From: a virus
IMG/VR virus record: IMGVR_UViG_3300048904_000088
Location: 1-34,837 of that record
Length of the DNA: 34,837 nt
Strand: one strand, 5' to 3'
Position 1 is the first letter of the stretch; the number at the start of each line of letters is the position of its first letter. Of the stretch, positions 1 to 9,613 are shown piece after piece. Below the pieces are notes generated by a model. It was given only the letters and a program-made list of their open reading frames with translations. It did no database searches and was not told the DNA's origin. The position numbers and the translations under genes are program-made.

Positions 1-391
1 CAACCATTGCTCCCACGCTGTCAAAACCCAAATCTTTGTAATGGAATCCCATTACCTGCATCATGCCCCAGCTAGTGGCCTGCATTGCTGCATCTTTGTC
101 TTTGCCAAAGGCATCATTGAACGCTTTCCACTCTCCGGGCTGTTTCTCCACTTTGTTCTCCTCCCAAACGCCGTGCCCGCTGAATCCGTCAAGTGCATCA
201 ATTTTCCGATACCATGCCGGCTCAAATTGGATCAATATTTTTCCGGTTTCGGTATCAAAGCCCCGGCCCGATCCCTCCACCATGATAACGGCACGTAATG
301 CGGCATATTCAAAGCCGTGCGCCCTGGCAATTTCAATGATCTGTTGTTGGGTAATCAATTTACCCTGCAATGATGTGTGCATGTTACTCAT
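1..391 (-). CDS. N-acetylmuramidase endolysin (C-terminus beyond window)
   Basis: Peptidoglycan-cleaving lysin, probably a muramidase that lyses the host at the end of infection. The visible 130 residues match the N-acetylmuramidase family formerly called DUF3380: residues 32-45 read ALRAVIMVEGSGRG with the likely catalytic Glu at 39, then QFEPAWYR near 55-62, and SWGMMQVMGFHYKDLGF near 107-123, the family's second signature. The ATG at 391 overlaps the end of the upstream lysis gene by 8 bases. The frame is open to the window edge, so the C-terminus, including any cell-wall-binding domain, is not seen. No signal peptide is visible, so export would need a holin, and two candidate small membrane proteins lie just upstream. 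Family identification is from recognisable motifs. Confidence 0.88.
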   Translation of the reverse strand, partial: MSNMHTSLQGKLITQQQIIEIARAHGFEYAALRAVIMVEGSGRGFDTETGKILIQFEPAWYRKIDALDGFSGHGVWEENKVEKQPGEWKAFNDAFGKDKDAAMQATSWGMMQVMGFHYKDLGFDSVGAMV

Positions 392-1061
392 TTTTTAAAG
401 CGGTTAAATCAATAATTGTTGCATTTGGGTTTTTGCTGGTAATGTCAACGTACCCAATTTTTTTGCCGTAACGAATGAAAAGGAAACGGTGTTTGCGCCT
501 CCAGTACCCAACCCACTCAACCGGCACGTTGACATTGTAAGCAACGGTTGCTTTGGATTTGGCCAAACAGGAATCAATGGCACCTGTTTCCGGATTGCGG
601 CATGTGTCCATGTGCGGCAAATCAACCCAGGCTTTAACGAAAGTGAATGTGTCGGCCCATTCAAAGTATTGGCCTTTCCAGCCAATGGGCAACCCGGCAA
701 CGGTATCATGTAGCGTTATATACTTCACCTCCGTTTGGCCCCCTCCAGACACGCCAATGTTTGCTTTGACGTAATCCCGCAATTGTTTCCGGGCAATGTC
801 CCTCAACTTACAAACGCTATCCATTTGGGCTTTGGTGAAAACGTCCGTGTTGCGGGCCGCGCCCTCCTCAACTTTCTTTGTGAGGTGTTTTTGGCCGTTG
901 TGATCCGTCCACCGCTTGCCGGTGTCCTGGGCCGCTCCTGCAATGGCCTTTATTTCATTCAAATCTTTGCGGGCCGTGCATCCGCTCTTTTGGCTCCAGA
1001 AAAGGAAAAATGCCGCAACTAATGCGGCAATTCCAAAAATTGTTTTAAACGTGTTTGGCAT
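384..1061 (-). CDS. Membrane-anchored lysis-cassette protein
   Basis: A 225-residue protein with one N-terminal membrane segment (about residues 7-22) followed by SGC and a soluble, charged domain. It has no lipobox, so it should be an inner-membrane protein with its bulk outside the cytoplasm or in the periplasm. It sits between a small two-helix membrane protein and the muramidase, with 1-base spacing upstream and an 8-base overlap downstream. That context suggests a lysis accessory role such as a spanin-like function. I cannot see the long coiled coil expected of a classical i-spanin, so the role is inferred from position. The C-terminal part (about 150-225) is rich in beta-prone residues and aromatic/Arg clusters (VGYWRRKHRFLFIRYGKKIG). 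Confidence 0.6.
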   Translation of the reverse strand: MPNTFKTIFGIAALVAAFFLFWSQKSGCTARKDLNEIKAIAGAAQDTGKRWTDHNGQKHLTKKVEEGAARNTDVFTKAQMDSVCKLRDIARKQLRDYVKANIGVSGGGQTEVKYITLHDTVAGLPIGWKGQYFEWADTFTFVKAWVDLPHMDTCRNPETGAIDSCLAKSKATVAYNVNVPVEWVGYWRRKHRFLFIRYGKKIGYVDITSKNPNATIIDLTALKNE

Positions 1062-1062
1062 G

Positions 1063-1482
1063 TTATTGTGGATTTTCAGTTAACAATGGTTGCGGCTCAT
1101 TTTGGGCCTGCTCTTTGGCCGGTTGCGGCTCCGGTGTGGTGTTACCTCCTCCTAAGATACCGGCCCGGATTTTGGCAACGTTATTGGCCAACAACCCCAG
1201 CTTTTCCACGCTGGTTATTTTGAGGGCCAAAACTATAAAGAGGAGGTTGGCCAATACCAAAAACATAATGAGGTAAGTGAATATTGTTGCCCCCTCCGGC
1301 TTGCACTTCACCAATTGGTAAGTGATCCACATGCCGGCCACCTCCACAACAACGGTTAATGTTGCGATCCCCCACGCCATGTTTCTTTTTATCGAAACTT
1401 CGCCGTTGGGCTCTGAGTTCATTTTTTTGAAAAAGGCCCAGATTGCATTGATTGCTCTGCTAAGAAAGTTTTTCTTTTCCAT
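1063..1482 (-). CDS. Two-helix membrane protein, candidate holin
   Basis: A 139-residue protein. Charged N-terminus (residues 1-33), two membrane segments at about 35-58 and 65-90, then a Gly/Pro/Gln/Glu-rich cytoplasmic-type tail. Small size, two helices and position just ahead of the anchored protein and muramidase fit a holin or holin-like pore protein. The ATG at 1482 overlaps the end of the preceding small membrane gene by 23 bases, suggesting translational coupling. No specific holin family is recognised. The alternative is an antiholin partner of the neighbouring membrane protein. Confidence 0.62.
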   Translation of the reverse strand: MEKKNFLSRAINAIWAFFKKMNSEPNGEVSIKRNMAWGIATLTVVVEVAGMWITYQLVKCKPEGATIFTYLIMFLVLANLLFIVLALKITSVEKLGLLANNVAKIRAGILGGGNTTPEPQPAKEQAQNEPQPLLTENPQ

Positions 1483-1792
1483 CGTCTGTTGTTGTGGTTT
1501 TTGATTTTTTAATTCTTACCCCGCGCTCTGGGTTCTTTCGCTTTGGCATCTTTGGCCGGTAACGGCTCCGGAAATTGTTGATATAAAGCACAATCCACAA
1601 CGTTGCATAGTTCTTTTGCAAAGTCTTGTATTGATTTAAAAATGCCATTATTGTGGTGAGCCCTGCGACAAAGGCCAACAACATCTTGACAATTAAAAAC
1701 CCCTTTACTAGCCACATGCCGGCATTGAGAATATACATGAGTATCAAATTTTCCCGGTGATCCATCTGAAAGTTGTTAGTTAACGCCCTCAT
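1460..1792 (-). CDS. Small membrane protein, second holin/antiholin candidate
   Basis: About 110 residues from the ATG at 1792. The frame can be extended to a TTG at 1828, and there is an internal ATG at 1765 (MDHRENL); I prefer an ATG but cannot decide between the two. A long hydrophobic stretch (about residues 18-55) could form two closely spaced membrane helices, followed by a strongly basic tail (RSRYRPKMPKRKNPERG). It follows the large leader-bearing tail protein and overlaps the next gene. With the neighbour at 1063-1482 it resembles a paired holin/antiholin arrangement. The function is inferred from topology and context only. Confidence 0.55.
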   Translation of the reverse strand: MRALTNNFQMDHRENLILMYILNAGMWLVKGFLIVKMLLAFVAGLTTIMAFLNQYKTLQKNYATLWIVLYINNFRSRYRPKMPKRKNPERGVRIKKSKTTTTDDGKEKLS

Positions 1793-1831
1793 TTGCAAAG
1801 TGTTAATGGCTGTGAAAGTAATACACAATTT

Positions 1832-3748
1832 TTATAAAGAGAAAAATGCAACTAGGTTGCTCATTACTGCATCCTCCTCAATCGTGGACAATGAACCGTC
1901 ATAAATCACAATTGCCGCAACATCTGCATCCAATGCGTATGTGCCCTCTGGCCTTGCACCCACAACCAACTGGTAATTTCCTAACCCATTTGTGTTATTT
2001 GAATTGTTTGTACCAGGCAACGGGGCTCCAGACGCGCCCAAATTATCTCTAATTATGATCTCATTTGTTGATGCGATCTTATCAATTTTTGACAGGTAAA
2101 CTTTCTTTGAACTTGCCACAGTTGGCAACCATGTTGTGACAAATCCAACGTTTCCTTTTAACCTTGTGTAAAATCTCTCCGCTATTGCTCCGCTTGGGCC
2201 TTGCAAATTCTGCTCAAATCCATCTGTAAGCAATCCGTAAAATGCATTACCATAGGTTAATATTGTGCCAATACCCGGTGCCCCTGGCCACCTTAAAACA
2301 ACAAATATTTGAGCCTTTGACGCTGGCCACAATGCGCCGCTTACTGCAGCACTAAGGCTTGCCAATGTTCTGTAAATACCGTGTGAGGGGCTTGTTGCGC
2401 TGGGGCTTGGCGGGAATCGTATTGCGGCCTGCACACCAAATTGAGCTGGCACATATTGCGCTGCATTACCAGACACCAGCGGCAAATGGTTTCCATTTCC
2501 TGAAATGTCCTGAATTGCCGTTATGTCCAATCCGGCCCGCGTCAACAATGAAACGTGCCCGAAATACCCGGCAACTAATTTGCTATCATATGGCAATGAC
2601 GGTGCCGGAGCGTCTAATGTATCTGTGTCTATGCTAGACGGGTCGCTAGGATATCCTGCGCATACATTCCAAACCGTAATTGTGTAATGCGTTGTTGGAA
2701 TCAAATCATTTATAATAACTGACATATCACCAGTTGCAATGATTCCAGAGTCATAGCCATCCGATCCGGTAACCTGATATTGGTAAACTCCGGTTAACAT
2801 ATCATCTCCCCAGCTAAACGTTATTGAGGTTGGTGTTACGTCATCAAATCCCAAATTAATTACCGGGCTGCATGCTAACTCATCTGTATCAAATTCAACC
2901 GTTGACCATTCGCCAATTGCTCCGTTTGAACACACAGCCCTCACCGTAATTGTGTAATGCGTTCCCTCTGTCAAAACAGGGGCCGTTGCAATTGCCACCA
3001 AATGGGTTGTGACAATTCCGGAATCATACCCATCTGATCCGGTAATCTGGTATTGGTAAAAGTCTGCACCAGGTATTAAATCCCATTCAAATGTTACTTG
3101 GTAATATCCCGCATCGGTAACGGCCAAACCCTCTATTGCTCCGCACGATCCGGAAATGTCATTGAAAATTGGAGAAATGCATTTATCCTCAGTCCGCAAA
3201 TTGTTCCAATCCAATGTGGCTTGGTAAGTCATTATTTCACCTTGACCACGCAACAACACCATATCAGCATTAAACAAGGTCACAATACCATCATTGCCGC
3301 CAAACATGAACCCGCCCATTGTTTCATACCACACCCGGAAATGCTTACCCAATCCCAGGCTCATGATAAACTCATGGTTAGTTTGGTTAACGTCATCAAT
3401 GGTTGCATGGATAACGTGATCTTTTCGCACCGTCACCTTTCTCCCTCCGGAGATAACGGCCCGCTTTGCTGTTGGTGCCGGCTTGTCACCGATTACCCAC
3501 AAAGTGCGTATGGCATCAATTGCCGTTCCCGTCTGGGTTAAACGAAAACTCCACTCCGCACCATTTGACCAATCAACAAACGGCATTGCACCAACCCGTG
3601 CAATAAAAATCCTCCTTATTTCGGAGGCTCTAATGTCTGGGGCACAGAAATTAAAATCAGTTTGTGGCAATGATTCAGAATTGCAAACCGGGCTCCCAAA
3701 TAGGTGCAAAAAATGCTTTGCTGCTGACTGAGAAATGAGCTTTATCAT
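1832..3748 (-). CDS. Leader-bearing tail-protein paralogue with two FnIII domains and a lectin-like domain
   Basis: A 638-residue probable virion protein that likely binds host surface glycans. Residues 1-18 form the shared leader (MIKLISQSAAKHFLHLFG). Residues 19-200 are clearly paralogous to the protein at 3822-4715: both have SLPxxDFxFCxP, GDKPAPT/N, ISGGRK, RKDHxIxATxDxV and GGFMFGGNxGI. Two fibronectin type III-like repeats follow (about 205-293 and 295-388), each carrying YQYQ[IV]TGSDGYDSGI and HYTITV. Residues 395-638 look like a LamG/concanavalin-like domain (DISGNGNHLPL near its start, QLVVGARPEG and DVAAIVIYDGSLS near its end). The gene lies behind a strong terminator, so it is probably made in small amounts from read-through. 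That fits a minor, decorated version of a tail protein. Confidence 0.75.
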   Translation of the reverse strand: MIKLISQSAAKHFLHLFGSPVCNSESLPQTDFNFCAPDIRASEIRRIFIARVGAMPFVDWSNGAEWSFRLTQTGTAIDAIRTLWVIGDKPAPTAKRAVISGGRKVTVRKDHVIHATIDDVNQTNHEFIMSLGLGKHFRVWYETMGGFMFGGNDGIVTLFNADMVLLRGQGEIMTYQATLDWNNLRTEDKCISPIFNDISGSCGAIEGLAVTDAGYYQVTFEWDLIPGADFYQYQITGSDGYDSGIVTTHLVAIATAPVLTEGTHYTITVRAVCSNGAIGEWSTVEFDTDELACSPVINLGFDDVTPTSITFSWGDDMLTGVYQYQVTGSDGYDSGIIATGDMSVIINDLIPTTHYTITVWNVCAGYPSDPSSIDTDTLDAPAPSLPYDSKLVAGYFGHVSLLTRAGLDITAIQDISGNGNHLPLVSGNAAQYVPAQFGVQAAIRFPPSPSATSPSHGIYRTLASLSAAVSGALWPASKAQIFVVLRWPGAPGIGTILTYGNAFYGLLTDGFEQNLQGPSGAIAERFYTRLKGNVGFVTTWLPTVASSKKVYLSKIDKIASTNEIIIRDNLGASGAPLPGTNNSNNTNGLGNYQLVVGARPEGTYALDADVAAIVIYDGSLSTIEEDAVMSNLVAFFSL

Positions 3749-3762
3749 AAAAAATTTATTTG

Positions 3763-3794
3763 AAAAAAGGGGCTGTAATTTTCATTACAACCCC
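3763..3794 (-). terminator. Rho-independent terminator between the two tail paralogues
   Basis: On the minus strand an 11-base stem (GGGGTTGTAAT pairing with ATTACAGCCCC, one G-U pair) with a short loop is followed by six T residues. It sits just after the gene at 3822-4715 and before the start at 3748. No promoter box is seen between it and the downstream start. Confidence 0.85.
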
Positions 3795-3821
3795 TCAATA
3801 ATAGTAAAAATATACGGTCAA

Positions 3822-4715
3822 TTATGCAAACAATACGTCACCGCTTGCAATTGTGCCGGAGTGTGAAACGCCCAGCGCATCCGTAAACCTGAAAGGCATA
3901 CCCAGGAAGTCAGCAAACATATTGCACGTTAATTTCAACACACCACCAACTTTAATTGTCATGACAATGCCGCCCGTGTCAATAAGCGGGTTGATGTCGG
4001 TGTATTCAAATTTAGCCACCGCATTTGTTCCACCGGCCAATGCGAAGTCACAAGCACCTTGTGTTGGCGTTGCGTCATCTGCAAACGTAACCATTGTATC
4101 AAATGAAGTTGTGCCCAGGAGCGTTTGACCAAATATTGGTGACGTGCAACGTTGCTCAGTTGTCGGAGAAACCCATGTTATGACGTAAGCATAAGACATT
4201 GTTTCACCATTACCCCGTGGCAACACCATATCACCAGATATTTCAATTGCAATACCTGAGTTGCCGCCAAACATAAAGCCTCCAGCGGTTTCATACCACA
4301 TTTTGAAACGCTTGCCGGATTCAACGGCCTGCAAAAATGCGTGGTTTGCGTCTGTCACCTCATCAACCGTTGCGTTGATAGTGTGATCTTTCCGGGTGTT
4401 GTGCTTACGGCCTCCGGAAATGTCTTTTTTGGTGGTGTTGGGTGCGGGCTTATCTCCTATAACGGTAAGGCAACGGATTGCATCAATGTCCGTTTCCGTT
4501 TCGCTCACGCGCTGCTCCCACTCCTCTGCTTGCTCCCAATCGTCGAAATCAGCGGCTCCAACTTTGGCCAAAAATATGCGGGTGATCTCTGACAACTTCA
4601 CCTCCGGATCACAGAAATCAAAATCAACTGGAGGCAACGTTTCAGCCGCACACGAAGGGGTGCCGCCAATATGCACATACCTCCGGTTTACAAAAGCTAA
4701 AAATGTACGTTTCAT
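3822..4715 (-). CDS. Leader-bearing tail (tube-like) protein, short paralogue
   Basis: A 297-residue probable virion structural protein. Residues 1-18 are the shared leader MKRTFLAFVNRRYVHIGG, followed by a core (19-200) that is also the N-terminal part of the 638-residue protein downstream. The core is beta-rich, and GKRFKMWYETAGGFMFGGNSGI followed by LPRGNGETMSYAYVITW resembles tail-tube-type folds, though I cannot prove this. Residues 200-297 look like a small Ig-like add-on. The gene is read after the tape measure and a large tail protein, and a strong terminator follows it. A tail tube or distal tail protein is my best guess; a head-surface protein remains possible because the same leader occurs on the capsid protein. 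Confidence 0.65.
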   Translation of the reverse strand: MKRTFLAFVNRRYVHIGGTPSCAAETLPPVDFDFCDPEVKLSEITRIFLAKVGAADFDDWEQAEEWEQRVSETETDIDAIRCLTVIGDKPAPNTTKKDISGGRKHNTRKDHTINATVDEVTDANHAFLQAVESGKRFKMWYETAGGFMFGGNSGIAIEISGDMVLPRGNGETMSYAYVITWVSPTTEQRCTSPIFGQTLLGTTSFDTMVTFADDATPTQGACDFALAGGTNAVAKFEYTDINPLIDTGGIVMTIKVGGVLKLTCNMFADFLGMPFRFTDALGVSHSGTIASGDVLFA

Positions 4716-4787
4716 AAAAAAATTTTATTGGGTTAACTCAATGCTGTAAATGTAATCTGTTTTTCCTAATAACTAAAATGCGGGGCA

Positions 4788-6059
4788 TTAACAACTTGGA
4801 GACGGTGTACTCAATGCACTCTCCACGGTTGTATCAAAAGAGAATGTTGAATATGTCACCTTAAATTGAGTTGCACCAACACCACCGGGGATTGAACCGC
4901 TCCAACCGGTAACGCTGATAATTTCGGCTCTGGGGATATAGGAAACACGCAACACCCACGCCCCGGCCCCGGTCTTACTCCATAACCTTGCAAAATACCC
5001 TGCTGTAAATCCGGTTGTGAGCTTAGCGGTTACGCCTCCGGAGGGCTCACAATATGTTGTCACCAATGTTTGGCCTCCACCGCTTGGCGGGTCTACTGGT
5101 GCCGGCTCATCCATTGCTTGCTCACATGACGTTGTGGCCAAAAGGCTCATTTGCTCAAATGTTACTGTTACTTGGGAATATGCTTCATCGCTTGTTCCGT
5201 CATGTGTAACATCAATATTTTTTAACTCACCTCTCCTTAATGCTCGATCCGTTATTAACTCTTTATAATCATGTATCTGCATTACATACAACGCAACCTT
5301 TATAAAATCAGGCACCAAAGCCGACAATTTATATTTTATCGCGGCCTTTTGAAAAGTTGGGATTAACTCATTATTACCATCTCTCTCTCCCTCAATTTCC
5401 ACCTCTGGCTCACTTGCTGTAATGAATGAATCTAAGTATAAAAGATTATAAAAAGAACCATCACCAGGATAATGAAGTGGTGACAAATCGGAATTGTGAT
5501 ACCATTTAAATATCACCGCCTCACAATTCAAATCCGATTCACCCCATCCAAAACGTTTCTCCGGAACCCTAAAAATTTCGCTTGTAAAGTACCCATTGAA
5601 TGGAGCCGCTGGGCTAATGCCATCAACTGGCACAATCCCCAAAACCGGATCAACGATACCTTGCGTAAATTTCATTTCCATATAGTACAAACCAGGCTCC
5701 AAATCAATGGCCGCTGTAATCCCTGCATTGGTGGCATTTTTAAACATGAAATAATCTTTCCCGTCCAATGTGCCCCACTCCAAATATGTGGGTGATAAAA
5801 ATGAACTGAGGTCAACTGCCACCGCGTCCTCAAATCCATCCAAATAATCCTGCATTGTGGCATCCTCACATGCCTTTTTTATTTTCCAATGCACCGGCAC
5901 CTCTGAGGTTGGTTGCTTGAAAAACTGGAAAGGCAAGATACCGTTGTAAGGTGCCAATTGCGCAAAAACCATGTCTTTGGAGACATGGTTGCGCAAACGA
6001 TCCTGTTGAAAAATTCGTGGATACCACGGTAACGAATTTGGTAAATTATTGAATAACAT
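4788..6059 (-). CDS. Tail protein of unknown role (post-tape-measure)
   Basis: A 423-residue protein starting 5 bases after the tape measure stop, so it is co-transcribed and probably coupled. It is rich in aromatic residues and beta-prone segments, with a Pro/Gly hinge near residues 322-332 (PAPVDPPSGGG) followed by a compact Ser/Thr/Gly-rich C-terminal domain of about 90 residues that looks Ig-like. In siphoviruses the gene just after the tape measure usually encodes the distal tail protein, and that is the likely role by position. I do not recognise a family signature. It lacks the N-terminal leader carried by the next two tail genes. Confidence 0.6.
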   Translation of the reverse strand: MLFNNLPNSLPWYPRIFQQDRLRNHVSKDMVFAQLAPYNGILPFQFFKQPTSEVPVHWKIKKACEDATMQDYLDGFEDAVAVDLSSFLSPTYLEWGTLDGKDYFMFKNATNAGITAAIDLEPGLYYMEMKFTQGIVDPVLGIVPVDGISPAAPFNGYFTSEIFRVPEKRFGWGESDLNCEAVIFKWYHNSDLSPLHYPGDGSFYNLLYLDSFITASEPEVEIEGERDGNNELIPTFQKAAIKYKLSALVPDFIKVALYVMQIHDYKELITDRALRRGELKNIDVTHDGTSDEAYSQVTVTFEQMSLLATTSCEQAMDEPAPVDPPSGGGQTLVTTYCEPSGGVTAKLTTGFTAGYFARLWSKTGAGAWVLRVSYIPRAEIISVTGWSGSIPGGVGATQFKVTYSTFSFDTTVESALSTPSPSC

Positions 6060-6064
6060 AACGG

Positions 6065-9000
6065 TTAGTTTTTACGGATTTTAATTTTCTTTTTTCCTTT
6101 AATAACAACATCAAAGCCGTTTTCCTCATACTTAATTTCACGCTGCTCATTCTGCCTCACCAAAGTTTGTATGCCCTTATCAATGCTGGCAAGCTCCATT
6201 GGCTTTTCGCTATGGCTGGAATGGATTACGGTATTATTGATAAATGCCGTATGTTCCCGGCCCTCCTTAATAGCTCCTGCCAATTCCTCATCTAGAGCCA
6301 TGTGAACACCCAAACCGCTCAACATACTACGCATTTCACGGTCTGACATTGATTCAATTTTGTTGTTGTTGATAACCTCCAGCAACGGCATAAATTTCTC
6401 CGTCTGTCTCTTTGCGGTCACAAACTCACCCTCCTCCAGCTCCATCACACCGGCATTGCGATCCGGGGAGAAATATTTTTGCCCGCCCTCTGCGTGTGAC
6501 TTACCCCCGATCATACCACCATCACCAAATTGTTGAGGTTGTATTGCCTCATATGTCTGGGCCTTTGAAATAACAAATGCCGTCAACATTGCAGTAATTG
6601 CAGCAATGGCCACCGGCACCGCAAACGGCCCTCCAATGGCTGTTGCTTGCAACATAATGTTGGTTGACGCTGTAATGAGGTTTGCAGCCTGCAACGCTGT
6701 CTGTGCGTCTGCCTGTGCCTTTTGGCTTTTCTGCAACTCCTGCTGGTATGCCTCCTGTTGTTTCAAATCCTCCTGCCTTGATTGCTCTTTGGCGTTCATT
6801 TGATCCAATATCCCCTGTATATTGGAGGCATAACCGGCATCACGCAACGCAATCTCAGCTTGCAAACGGCTCCGCAAATCGTCCAATTCTTGGTTGTCCT
6901 GGTCAATTGCCGCTTGCTTGGCATCAATCATTTTTTGGTAACGATCCTGAACCAATTTGCTGTAACTGTCCACCGCTTGCCCTATGGAGTTGAACATGCT
7001 GGAGACTTGTTGCGTTGCAAAATCCAGCTCCTTTTGGCTGGCACCCGGCAATAATAAGCTCATCACCGTTTGCGGAGGAGTATTGCCAACGGCCTGTTGC
7101 AATCCCTGCTTTGCAGCATTCACCCGCGCCTCTGCATTTGCCAATTCCTGCTCCGTGGCTGCATCACCGGATTTTTTCAGTAAATCCAATTGTTTCTGGG
7201 CCGCGCTCAACTCCTCCTTAAGAATTTCAATGTTCTTAAGTGCAATGATCCGGTTGCTCTGGGTGGCATACAACTTATTTTCATTGATTAAGTTGACGTT
7301 TTTTTGTTTCTCCAGCTCAATTTGTTTCAACCCCTGCTCCTTTTCCACCTGGAGGCTGTCATGTTCCAATTGGAGCATTACAGCATTAATTGCTTTCTCC
7401 TGATTCTCTTTGGTGAGGTTCTTTGCGGAAATTGCATTTATCTCTGCCTCTGCTGCCAATCGTAGCTGCTCCAATCGCTTTTCCGTGCTGTCTTTCTCCA
7501 ATGCAAGCAACTGTTGCTGTATTTCGTAATCAAATGCAATTTGCTGGGCACGGTACTTTTTCCGCACCTCCTCCGCTGCAATCTCTCCCTCCTCTGTTAC
7601 CTGGGCTTTGAGGGCATTGATTGTTTTGCCTTGCTGTTGCTCCAGCGCAATTTGTTGGTTCAATCCCTCAATGCGTAATGCAATCACATCTTTGTCCGCT
7701 TCACCGGCAACGCTCAACTCAATCTGGGCCTCTTTGCGCTGCTCCTGCAAGTTTCTCAACCGGGCTCCGTGTTCCTGATCTAGTGCCGCAATCTTGTCTG
7801 CAACTCCCTTTTTAATGGTGGCAATCTCTTTATCTTGCCCGTCCTTCATTTCTGCAATTTTGGAGGCTTGAATGTCATTAGCATATGCACGGGTTTGTTG
7901 CAAAATGGCCCGCTCCGCTTCACCGTTGGCAAAACGTTGTTTCAACGTGTCCAATTGCAGCTTTGCCAATTCCTCTTTCTTTTCCCGCTCCATCTTTATG
8001 CGATCCACATTTATTTGGGTTGCAGCGTTCAAACTGTCTTTCTCCAATTTGTCTATGCGATCCAGTATTTTTTGCCGGGTTTCTGCATAATTTTTATCAT
8101 TGGTGTCTAGTGCCAACGCCGTGCGGTATGCGTCCTCTATGGCCAATTTATTATCCGAAATCTGAGCGTTTAACCTGTCAATTCCTATTTGTGTCAAAAC
8201 TGACTGATTCCGTTTGAGTGCGTTGGCCTCTGCCTCCTTTACTTTCAACCGCCTGTCAGTAATGGCAATGTCCTCCTCCAAAAACTTTTGCTGGGCCTCC
8301 AACAACCTGTTTGCCTCCTCAGTTGACAACCCCACCTCCTTTTGCGCCTGGGCAAATTGATATAATGCAATTGCCGCAACCGCCAACACCGCAATGATTG
8401 CCGTGAGCGGGTTGGCAAGTAATGCCGCTGTCCAACTTTCCGTGGCCACGGTTGCCGCTTCAACTGCAACCGTGTTTGCTTCGGTAACTACTGTTGCAAC
8501 TTCATTTGTGGTTGTGGCAACCGCTTGCGCCTCCGTCTCCGCTACCGTGGCCGCTGTCTCCTCCGTAATGGCCGTTGTGTGAGCTTGCCGTGCGTATGTT
8601 TGGAGGTAAACGGACAATGCGGAATCTTTGTTGAGAACGTTGGCCACCTCCTGAATACCTTGTAAAATGGCCATTGCGCCCTGCACCTTTTGAATGGCCT
8701 TTGCTGCCTCCTCACTTTGCTCACCAAAAGCCGCCAATGCACCTTGACCAATAGCGAATGCACCGGCCAATCCCCGCACCGCTGTAATACCCGCATCCAA
8801 TCCTTTGGTGTCCGATGCTAACCGGGCAATGCGTTGTGAGGTGTCCCCCAACTGATCCTGCAACTCACCGGCCCTTTGTGACAGCTCAATGAATTGCTCC
8901 GTGTTGCCTTGCCCGGCCAACTCCATTGCCGCCAATTCCATACGCATTTCACGCAACTGCGTCCGCAAACTTTTCACCCGTGGCTCTGCCTGATCCGGCA

Positions 9001-9592
9001 CCGGATCAACCTTTGGTATTTTTGAAAGGTCTGCAACAACCTCTGTTGCATCCTCCATGAGAACATTTAAAAATTTGTCGGCCTCCTGAATTTGTTTGCT
9101 CAATGTGGCAAACGCCGGTGTGCCCTGGCTCAATCCGGCCAACTGTTTCTTTGCCGTCTCCAGAATAAGGGCAAATCCCTCCGTTTGGGTTTTGGCTCCT
9201 TTGAGCTGGTTGGTTAAAAGGTCAATTGAACTTTTATCAATATTGAAACGGAAATCAACCGGCTTTCCTATGGCATCACGCATTTTTGCAACGAATGATC
9301 CCAATTTTTCAGTAATGCCGTTGGTGTTGATCTTATCCGGTGAAAATGCCTTTTCCAAATCGGTGCCGGCCTGCTTCGCGGCTGTCTGGAGCTTTTGCGC
9401 TGCCTCTGCACCTTGTCCCAACTTGGCGTTGAGGGCATCACTATTTTTTGCAGCTTGCCCCAATGCATCACTCATTTGGGTTGTGGCCTGCTTTGCAGCC
9501 GTGGTAACACCGGCCAATCCCTCCTCAATTTCCGTGAACCCGGTTAAAATCCCTCTGGTGTCAATCCCCAATGGGAGCATGAAATTTTCCAT
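6065..9592 (-). CDS. Tail tape measure protein
   Basis: A 1175-residue protein that sets tail length and is threaded through the tail tube. Long Ala/Glu/Lys/Gln-rich coiled coils span about 20-370 and 415-960. A hydrophobic segment at about 385-412 (LLANPLTAIIAVLAVAAIAL) and another at about 970-1008 are typical of tape measures and could insert in the host membrane. The C-terminus has the Gly-rich GGMIGGKSHAEGG motif near 1027, then MELEEGEFVTAKRQTEK, often seen at the end of such proteins. It follows the frameshifting chaperone pair, the standard synteny. At about 1.5 Angstrom per residue (established rule of thumb) the tail would be roughly 170-180 nm. A terminator and a promoter-like box lie just upstream. 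Confidence 0.92.
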   Translation of the reverse strand: MENFMLPLGIDTRGILTGFTEIEEGLAGVTTAAKQATTQMSDALGQAAKNSDALNAKLGQGAEAAQKLQTAAKQAGTDLEKAFSPDKINTNGITEKLGSFVAKMRDAIGKPVDFRFNIDKSSIDLLTNQLKGAKTQTEGFALILETAKKQLAGLSQGTPAFATLSKQIQEADKFLNVLMEDATEVVADLSKIPKVDPVPDQAEPRVKSLRTQLREMRMELAAMELAGQGNTEQFIELSQRAGELQDQLGDTSQRIARLASDTKGLDAGITAVRGLAGAFAIGQGALAAFGEQSEEAAKAIQKVQGAMAILQGIQEVANVLNKDSALSVYLQTYARQAHTTAITEETAATVAETEAQAVATTTNEVATVVTEANTVAVEAATVATESWTAALLANPLTAIIAVLAVAAIALYQFAQAQKEVGLSTEEANRLLEAQQKFLEEDIAITDRRLKVKEAEANALKRNQSVLTQIGIDRLNAQISDNKLAIEDAYRTALALDTNDKNYAETRQKILDRIDKLEKDSLNAATQINVDRIKMEREKKEELAKLQLDTLKQRFANGEAERAILQQTRAYANDIQASKIAEMKDGQDKEIATIKKGVADKIAALDQEHGARLRNLQEQRKEAQIELSVAGEADKDVIALRIEGLNQQIALEQQQGKTINALKAQVTEEGEIAAEEVRKKYRAQQIAFDYEIQQQLLALEKDSTEKRLEQLRLAAEAEINAISAKNLTKENQEKAINAVMLQLEHDSLQVEKEQGLKQIELEKQKNVNLINENKLYATQSNRIIALKNIEILKEELSAAQKQLDLLKKSGDAATEQELANAEARVNAAKQGLQQAVGNTPPQTVMSLLLPGASQKELDFATQQVSSMFNSIGQAVDSYSKLVQDRYQKMIDAKQAAIDQDNQELDDLRSRLQAEIALRDAGYASNIQGILDQMNAKEQSRQEDLKQQEAYQQELQKSQKAQADAQTALQAANLITASTNIMLQATAIGGPFAVPVAIAAITAMLTAFVISKAQTYEAIQPQQFGDGGMIGGKSHAEGGQKYFSPDRNAGVMELEEGEFVTAKRQTEKFMPLLEVINNNKIESMSDREMRSMLSGLGVHMALDEELAGAIKEGREHTAFINNTVIHSSHSEKPMELASIDKGIQTLVRQNEQREIKYEENGFDVVIKGKKKIKIRKN

Positions 9593-9613
9593 AGCTAAAA
9601 CAATTGTGTGTCA

